From Chloroflexota bacterium (lineage in GTDB: Bacteria; Chloroflexota; Anaerolineae; UBA4142), in NCBI GenBank assembly GCA_016219275.1, contig JACRBM010000038.1, forward strand, positions 1 through 64,000: a DNA stretch of 64,000 nt, read 5' to 3'. The notes under the pieces are model-generated. The model did no database searches. It saw only the letters and a list, made by a program, of their open reading frames with translations, and was not told where the DNA came from. A program made the translations under genes and the position numbers. Shown piece after piece: positions 37,545 through 44,200 of this stretch; position 1 is the stretch's first letter; every line of letters starts with the position of its first letter.

Positions 37545-38329
37545 TTGACCGCCTTGATGACGACCATCGAATCCGCCCACCACGTATCGCGCAGGTCGGG
37601 CGGCAGGGTCAGTTTGACGCGCGCGAGTTCGAACGCGCGAAAGTGATTCAAGACCAATCGCTGATGCGCGCGGCTGAACGAATCCATCTCGTTCGTCATA
37701 TACGTGAAAATTCCGCCGTCGCGCAAATGCGCGGATGCGGTTGGGAAGAATTGTTCGGCGAACGTCACGCTGTTCAACACCTGCTCGACGTACTCGGTTT
37801 CGTTCAACGGAAACGTGTGAAAAAAAATTCCGTCGTACATTCCAAATTGAGCCACCGTGTCTTGCCACTTGCCTTGAATCAAGCGAATGTCGCGTTCGGA
37901 AAATTTCGCACGCCATGCGTGAAACCGCGCGATGACCGAATCGTTGCACTCGACCACCGTGTGCGATGTGACGCCGCACGCTTGAATGTATTCTGCCGAC
38001 ACGCCGCGCCCGAACCCAATTTCCAGCACGTCGCCGTGCGTTTGCGTGGCGATCTGCGCCATCGCACGCATCAACGGAATTTGCCAGTCTTCCATGATTT
38101 CGTCATCGGCGAGCGGCGCGTTGCCGCGTTCTGCGATGTGAACGCTTTCCGCGCCGGGCACAAAGCGCGCGGCAAGTTGATCGAGTTGATTCAGGTCGTC
38201 GGCGAATTCCGCCATCGCCTTGTTCAACAGCCAATTGCGTTGCGACGCGCGCGGCGGCGCGATGAAATTTTCGTTCTTGAGGTCGAGCGTCAGTTCAAAA
38301 TTTTGCGTGCGTTTGAGTTTGCGAGTCAT
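37541..38329 (-). CDS. SAM-dependent methyltransferase, guanidinoacetate-methyltransferase-like, between split A-domain genes
   Basis: 262 residues. The ATG at 38329 (MTRKLKRTQNFEL) is chosen because the frame further upstream runs through a palindromic repeat. Class I Rossmann methyltransferase: motif I DVLEIGFGRGVSAEYIQA, then HTVVECNDSVIARF, GKWQDTV, YDGIFFHTFPLNE and LRDGGIFTYM. The spacing and the VLEIGFG/HTxxECND/YDGIxxxTxPL pattern match the guanidinoacetate/arginine N-methyltransferase group better than standard NRPS N-methyl domains. In ordinary synthetases a methyltransferase domain sits inside A between A8 and A9. Here a free gene occupies exactly that position, between the gene ending in A8 and the gene starting in A9. 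It probably methylates the residue activated by the split module. Backbone versus side-chain methylation is open. Confidence 0.82.
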   Translation of the reverse strand: MTRKLKRTQNFELTLDLKNENFIAPPRASQRNWLLNKAMAEFADDLNQLDQLAARFVPGAESVHIAERGNAPLADDEIMEDWQIPLMRAMAQIATQTHGDVLEIGFGRGVSAEYIQACGVTSHTVVECNDSVIARFHAWRAKFSERDIRLIQGKWQDTVAQFGMYDGIFFHTFPLNETEYVEQVLNSVTFAEQFFPTASAHLRDGGIFTYMTNEMDSFSRAHQRLVLNHFRAFELARVKLTLPPDLRDTWWADSMVVIKAVK

Positions 38330-38339
38330 AAGTTCAATT

Positions 38340-38454
38340 CTGTCAATGCGAGCGCCGTTTGCGAAGCAATCCCCCTCCCCAACCCTCCCCCGCGCGCGGG
38401 GGAGGGCAGGGTGGGGGCGGAGATTGCTTCGTCGCTTTGCTCCTCCCAATGACA
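38340..38454. repeat. Palindromic repeat element with GC-rich central hairpin (same family as 42446 and 59175)
   Basis: The outer arms (TGTCAATGCGAGCG...GCGAAGCAATC and inverse) match the elements at 42446-42525 and 59175-59247. The centre carries an extra perfect GC-rich hairpin (38383-38406) resembling that at 54074-54098. It separates the end of the C-A gene from the start of the methyltransferase gene. Confidence 0.85.
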
Positions 38455-38495
38455 TCTGAGCGGTTCAATTCGTGAAGATTCGCGTGCTTCGCGGA

Positions 38496-41264
38496 TTAAC
38501 CAAGTTGCTCGATCTCGTCGAGCAGTTGCCGCGCGCGCGCGTTGCCGCGCGCTTCGAGTTGCGCAAGCAGACCGTCGTCGGCATCGCGCGTGATGACGAC
38601 CGCGTCTTGCGCGCCGGCGTATTGCTTGATCGCCGCTTCGATCTCTTCGACTTCGATGCGATAACCGCGAATTTTCACTTGATGATCCACGCGACCCAGG
38701 AAATCAATGTTGCCGTCGGGACGATAACGCGCGAGGTCGCCGGTTTTGTAAAGGCGGGTTGGGGAATTGCTAAATGGGAATTGGTAAATGGTAAATTTCT
38801 CCGCCGTCAAATCTTCGCGATGCCAATATCCGGGCGCAACACCATCGCCGCCGATGTACAACTCGCCGGCAACGCCGAGGGGAACGGGGCGCAAATGTGT
38901 GTCGAGAATGTACGCTTGCATGTTCGGAATCGGACGCCCAATCGAAACCTGGGTCGCGTCCGGCGGAATCGCGCACGCGGTTGCCCACACCGTGCCTTCG
39001 GTCGGACCGTACTCGTTGTAGAGCGTCGCGCGCGGCAAACGCGCGTAATGTTTCTGAATCAACGCGGCAGGACAGGATTCGCCCGCGACGATTACGACGC
39101 GCAACGAATCGAGCGCGCCGGGTTCCGCGTACTCGAGCACGAGATGGTAGAGCGAGGGAAGCGCGAGCGTGTGCGTTACGCGCCAGCGCGCGATGAGATC
39201 GCCGACGTAATTCACATCCTTCTCGCCGTCTTGATCGGGCAGGCACAACGCGCCGCCTTGCGCCAACGCCCAAAAAATTCCGGCGACCGAACTATCGAAC
39301 GCGAACGACGAGAGGAGCAAATAGCGTTCCGCTTTTTCCGGATAAAACGCGAAACGCGCGAACGTCGAATGAACGAGATGGCGATGCGTGATCGGCACGC
39401 CTTTCGGTTTGCCGGTCGAGCCGGACGTGTAAATGATGTACGCGAGTGAATCGGAAGTCGCATCGTTGGATAGTTGGATAGTTGGATAGTTGGCAATGGA
39501 TTCCCAGTCTGCATCGAGGCAAACGATGCGCGCGGTTGTGTGCGGCAACGCGTCGCGCCATCGCCGTTGCGTCAGCACCACCGGCGCATGCGTGTCGGAC
39601 AGCATGAACGCGAGACGTTCCGCCGGGTACGATGGATCGAGCGGGACGTACGCGCCGCCGGCTTGAAGCACGCCGACGATGCCGACGATCATTTCGAGCG
39701 AACGCTCGACGCACAAGCCGACACACACGTTCGCGCCGACGCCTTGCGCGCGCAAGAAATTCGCGAGACGATTCGCGCGCGCGTCGAGTTCGGCGTACGT
39801 CAAACATTCGTCGCGATAAAACACCGCGGGCGCGTCCGGCGTTTGCGCCGCGTGTTGTTCGATCAGCGTGTGCATCAACGCGTCGCGCGGGTAATCGCAT
39901 CGCGCGTTGTTCCACTCGACGAGCATCGTATCCAGTTCCGCGCGCGTCAACATTTCGACCTCGCCCACGCGTTGTTGGGAATGCGCGAGCATATTCGCCA
40001 AAATCGTTTGCAGATGCGCGAGTAGTTGGTCAACGATTGCCGGCGCGAAACGCGCGCGATCCGCGATGAGGTACAACTGCATCGCCGCGCCCGGCACGAC
40101 GAGCAGCGCGAGCGGAAAGTTGCTCTGCTCGGCGTGTCGAATCGCGCCGAGGTGAATGTTGCACGTCGGCGGCGTGAGCGAACCTTCGGTCGGATAATTT
40201 TCAAAAACGACAATCGTATCGAACAGCGCGCGCTGCTGTTGCATCTCGCTCCATGCGCGAATTTTCGCGAGCGACGTGTGTTCGTACTCGCGCAGGGCGA
40301 CGTTGCGCGCTTGCAATTGTTCGAGCCACGCATCGAGCGGCATGGCGGCGTCCACCGCCACGCGCAAGGGCAGCGTGTTGATGAACATGCCGATCATTTT
40401 TTCCGCGCCGTCCAAATCGAACGGTCGCCCCGCCATCGTTACGCCGAACAGCACCTCGTCCGCGCCGCTGTAACGATTAAGCAGAATCGCCCACGCGGCT
40501 TGGATCAGCGTGTTCAACGTCACGCGATTCGATTGCGCGAACGTTTGCAGCGCCGCGCTCGTTTCGGCGGACAACGCGACGCGTGTTTGAATGTAGCCCG
40601 CTTCGCCCGTTGTGCGCGATTCGATTTCCAATTTCGTCGGCGCTTCCAAGCCGCGCAGTTCGGCGCGCCAAAATGATTCCGCGCGCGTGTGATCGCGTTG
40701 CGCGAGCCAACGAATGTAATCTTGAAACGGTCGCGGCGACTCGCGCGAAAATGTTTCGCCGCGACAAAGCGCGTCGTAACATGCCAACACCTCGCGCAGG
40801 ACGAGGTAGGTTGACCACCCGTCCATAATCAGATGTGAGTAACTCCAGACGAAGCGATGCGCGTGCGGCGCGGTGCGGATTAAACGCAAACGCATCAGCG
40901 GCGCACGCGTCAATTCAAATCCTTGCGCGCGATCCGCGCGCAAAATTTCCTCTAGCCGCGCGTCCTGTTCGGCTGGGTCGCGCGACGACCAATCCTCGAT
41001 CTGCCAATCCAGTTCGACGCGTTCGCGTACGATCTGCAACGGCTGATCGCGTTTCTCCCACGTGAACAAGGTTCGCAACGCAGCGTGCCGATTCGCGATC
41101 ATCTCCCACGCGCGCGTGAACGCGTCGCGATTCAGTTCGCCGTCAAGTTCGCAAATCAATTGCTGAACGTAGACGCCGCTGTTCGGCGATTGGATGACGT
41201 GAAACAGCATCCCTTCTTGCGTGGGCGTGAGTGGATAAATCGCTTGAATGTTTCCGGTGGTCAT
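38496..41264 (-). CDS. Split NRPS: C domain plus adenylation domain truncated after A8
   Basis: 922 residues, starting in ATGA overlap with the previous NRPS stop. C about 1-440 has YSHLIMDGW: the catalytic His144 and Asp148 are present, but the first His of HHxxxDG is Ser143. The IYPLTPTQEGM start is DCL-like, as expected after an epimerase. The A domain about 470-885 has YTSGSTG at 612 and D657 as the first pocket residue. The pocket reads D-S-A-L-I-A-E-V-W, an assignment I do not recognise. It ends soon after A8 (KIRGYRIEVEEIEAAI), with a helical tail (LLAQLEARGNARARQLLDEI) replacing A9-A10, which lie two genes downstream. The protein can adenylate only if the two parts assemble in trans. 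Just after the stop lies a fragment of the CCGCGAATC repeat. Confidence 0.92.
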   Translation of the reverse strand: MTTGNIQAIYPLTPTQEGMLFHVIQSPNSGVYVQQLICELDGELNRDAFTRAWEMIANRHAALRTLFTWEKRDQPLQIVRERVELDWQIEDWSSRDPAEQDARLEEILRADRAQGFELTRAPLMRLRLIRTAPHAHRFVWSYSHLIMDGWSTYLVLREVLACYDALCRGETFSRESPRPFQDYIRWLAQRDHTRAESFWRAELRGLEAPTKLEIESRTTGEAGYIQTRVALSAETSAALQTFAQSNRVTLNTLIQAAWAILLNRYSGADEVLFGVTMAGRPFDLDGAEKMIGMFINTLPLRVAVDAAMPLDAWLEQLQARNVALREYEHTSLAKIRAWSEMQQQRALFDTIVVFENYPTEGSLTPPTCNIHLGAIRHAEQSNFPLALLVVPGAAMQLYLIADRARFAPAIVDQLLAHLQTILANMLAHSQQRVGEVEMLTRAELDTMLVEWNNARCDYPRDALMHTLIEQHAAQTPDAPAVFYRDECLTYAELDARANRLANFLRAQGVGANVCVGLCVERSLEMIVGIVGVLQAGGAYVPLDPSYPAERLAFMLSDTHAPVVLTQRRWRDALPHTTARIVCLDADWESIANYPTIQLSNDATSDSLAYIIYTSGSTGKPKGVPITHRHLVHSTFARFAFYPEKAERYLLLSSFAFDSSVAGIFWALAQGGALCLPDQDGEKDVNYVGDLIARWRVTHTLALPSLYHLVLEYAEPGALDSLRVVIVAGESCPAALIQKHYARLPRATLYNEYGPTEGTVWATACAIPPDATQVSIGRPIPNMQAYILDTHLRPVPLGVAGELYIGGDGVAPGYWHREDLTAEKFTIYQFPFSNSPTRLYKTGDLARYRPDGNIDFLGRVDHQVKIRGYRIEVEEIEAAIKQYAGAQDAVVITRDADDGLLAQLEARGNARARQLLDEIEQLG

Positions 41265-44200
41265 GGTTCTGTAAACTCAGCGAGAATTTCGTCTAACTGG
41301 GTTTGGTTCAATCGCGCCTCTGGAAAATCAGAGGGCGTGAGCGCGCGCGCGTTTTCTGTGCCATCAATCAACGCGCACAAATGCGCGCGATAATTTTGCG
41401 CGAGTTGTTCAATCGTCGCGCGTTGGTGCAGACGCGCGCCGAACGTCCAGTCCACGCGCAACGCGTCGTCCGCGATGTGCGCGTTGACTTCGAGCGCGTA
41501 TGGTCTTTGCGCGCGCGGACTGCGCGCGAGTTGCAACGGTCCCGCCAACTGAAAGCGCGTTGAATCCGCGGCGACCGCGTCGAACTGTCCCAGATAGTTG
41601 AACAATACGTGCGGCGCGACGGCGAGCGCGGCATCGTTTGCGAGATAACGCAAAACGCCGTAATCGAGTCCGTGATTCGGCAGCGCGCGCAGAGTTTCTT
41701 TGATCTGCTTGAGCGTCTCGACGCGCTGGGCGCGCGCGGTCAAATTGACCGGGAAGATCGCGGTGAACCAGCCGACCGTACGCGATAGGTCCACCTCGGC
41801 GAACAAATCCTCGCGTCCGTGTCCTTCGAGCGTGATCGTGTGCGCGGCGCGTCCCGTCCAATCGGACAAGGTGTGCGCGAGCGCGGTGAGGAGCAGATCG
41901 TTGATCTGCGCGTTGAACCGCGCGGCGACCTCGCGCATCAATCGCCGCGTGTCGTCCACGTCGAGCGCGATCGAGATTGTCGCCGCGTGCGCTTGCGCGT
42001 TGTCGCCGCGCGCATCGAACGGAATTTCGATGGACGCGTCCTGGGTTTGCGTCAGCCAAGCATTGCGATGGACGCGTGCGCCGGCGTACTCGCTCAATTT
42101 TTCCGACCACTGCTTGAACGACGTCGTCTTGGGCGGCAACGCGACCGCGCGATGTTCTTCGAGTTGATCGCACGCGGTTTCCAAATCCTTGAGCAAGACC
42201 CACCACGCCACGCCATCCACCGCGAGATGATGCGCGGCGATCACCAAGCGCGGCGGATGCGCGTCACCGCGATTGACCCACAACGCGCGCAACATCCTGC
42301 CGCGTTCGAAATCCAAACTCGTTTGCAACTTGTCCGCCGCGCGTGCGAGTTCGGTTTCTTGCGCCGAGTCACGCAGATGCGACAGGTCAATTTCATCGAG
42401 AACATCTTGCTGCGCGTCTAGGGCTTTGGGTAAGTCGCGCCCGTCTGTCATTGCGAGCGGTTTTTGCGAAGCAATCTCCAAGTTGCTTGGGGACTGCTTC
42501 GCTCCGCTCGCAGTGACATTCGGACTTGGACCAAGCCCTAGCGCGCCTGCTTCGAGTGTTTGCCGCCAGCCGTTTTCGTCGCGCGTGAATCGCGAACGCA
42601 ACGCGTCGTGATGCGCGAGCAAATGGCGCAACGCGTTCGCGAGCAGCGCGGGATCGGTGCGCTTGGTGATATCGAGTTGCAGAGTTTGATTCCAGTGATG
42701 CGCGTCCGCGAAATTCTGTTCGAAGAACCAATGTTGAATCGGCGTGAGCGGCGCATCGCCGGTAACGACGCCTTGCTCCGCGCGCGCGCGCGTCTGCGCG
42801 ACCGCGACGCTCGCCAACTCGGCAATCGTTTGATGCTGAAACAATTGACTCGGCGTGAGTTTCAAGCCGACTTGATTCGCGCGCGCGATCGTTTGGATGT
42901 TCAGAATCGAATCGCCGCCGAGTTCGAAAAAGTTGTCGTGGATGCCGACGCGTTCGATTCGCAACACCTTGCGCCAAATTTCGGCGAGCAATTTTTCGGT
43001 CGGCGTGCGCGGCGCGACGAACGTCGCCGACAGTTCGGGACGCGATTCGCCGGGACGCGGCAATGCCTGACGATCCACTTTGCCGTTCGGCGTCAGCGGC
43101 AGTTTGTCGAGTCGAATGAAATGCGCGGGAAGCATAAAGGCAGGCAACTGTTGTGCGAGATGCGCGCGCAGTTCCGCCGGCGTGAGCGGCTTGTCCGAAA
43201 CGAAATATGCCGCGAGCCGATTCGTCTCCGCGTCCTGCGCCGGTTCGACGTAGCCGATTTCGTTCAGGATGCGCTGGACGCGCGCCGCGTCAATGTCGTC
43301 GTCGAGTTCTTGTAGCGCGGCGTCGCGCGTTTTGTGTCCCAGTCGCACGTCCCAACTGTACGGCAACGCGTAATTGTGAAAGCCGCGCTGTTTCTTGTGA
43401 AGGTAAATGCCGACTTCGTTGATGAGACAATTCGTCGAGCGACCCGTGTCCGCCGGACGAATCCAGGGCGCGTGTTCCGTCAAGAACGCGTACACCTCGG
43501 CAAGCGACACGTCGCAGTAGCGATAAAAATCAACGAACTGGATGTTGTCGAAGAGCGCGTCGTCGCGAAAGACATCCACGTCGAGTTTGTGCGAGATCAC
43601 ATCGTCGCGGCGATGGTACGCCTTGCGCGCCGCGATCACGGCTTGGTCAAGCGCGGCGGGATCGAAATCGGGCGCGAGGAAAACGTCCTCGGTCAAGCGC
43701 GTTTCGAAAAATTGCCCGCGCGACAAGCCGGTCACGATGTAGCGGATGTTTTGCTCGCGCGCGAGATTGACCGCGAGCGTGTAAATCGTTTTGAAACAAC
43801 CGTTGCAGACGTTCGCATACTGCTTCAAACTGTCCGCAAAAATCGCGTTCATGTGCGGCGTGGTTCCGAAAACGTGATCCACGCCGAGCGCCTGCACGAC
43901 GCGCACGATATTCGCTTTCGCGGATTCGGAGATGTAGCCGTTGTCGAGCGAAAAGACGAGCGGCGTGAGACCCAGCTCGACGAGGCGATACAGCATGTAC
44001 GTGCTGTCCTTGCCGCCGCTCAACAACGCGATGCAATCGTACTTGCCGGCGCGCGCGGCGCGCATCTGCGCGACGATGGCGCGCAGATCGTCCATCGTCT
44101 TGAAATATCGTTGCGCCTTGTCTTTGTACGTGTCGAACGCGCGGCAAAAATTGCACACGCCGTTCGCGTCGTAACTCGCGCCGGGAAAATTCGACGCGAG

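Noticed and set aside
38455-41264. Split A domain dismissed as a simple pseudogene
   Set aside because: Both fragments keep their catalytic motifs, the downstream gene is coupled by ATGA to the methyltransferase, and the cut falls at a domain hinge, which fits a working trans arrangement better. A sequencing frameshift is not excluded and is listed as a check.
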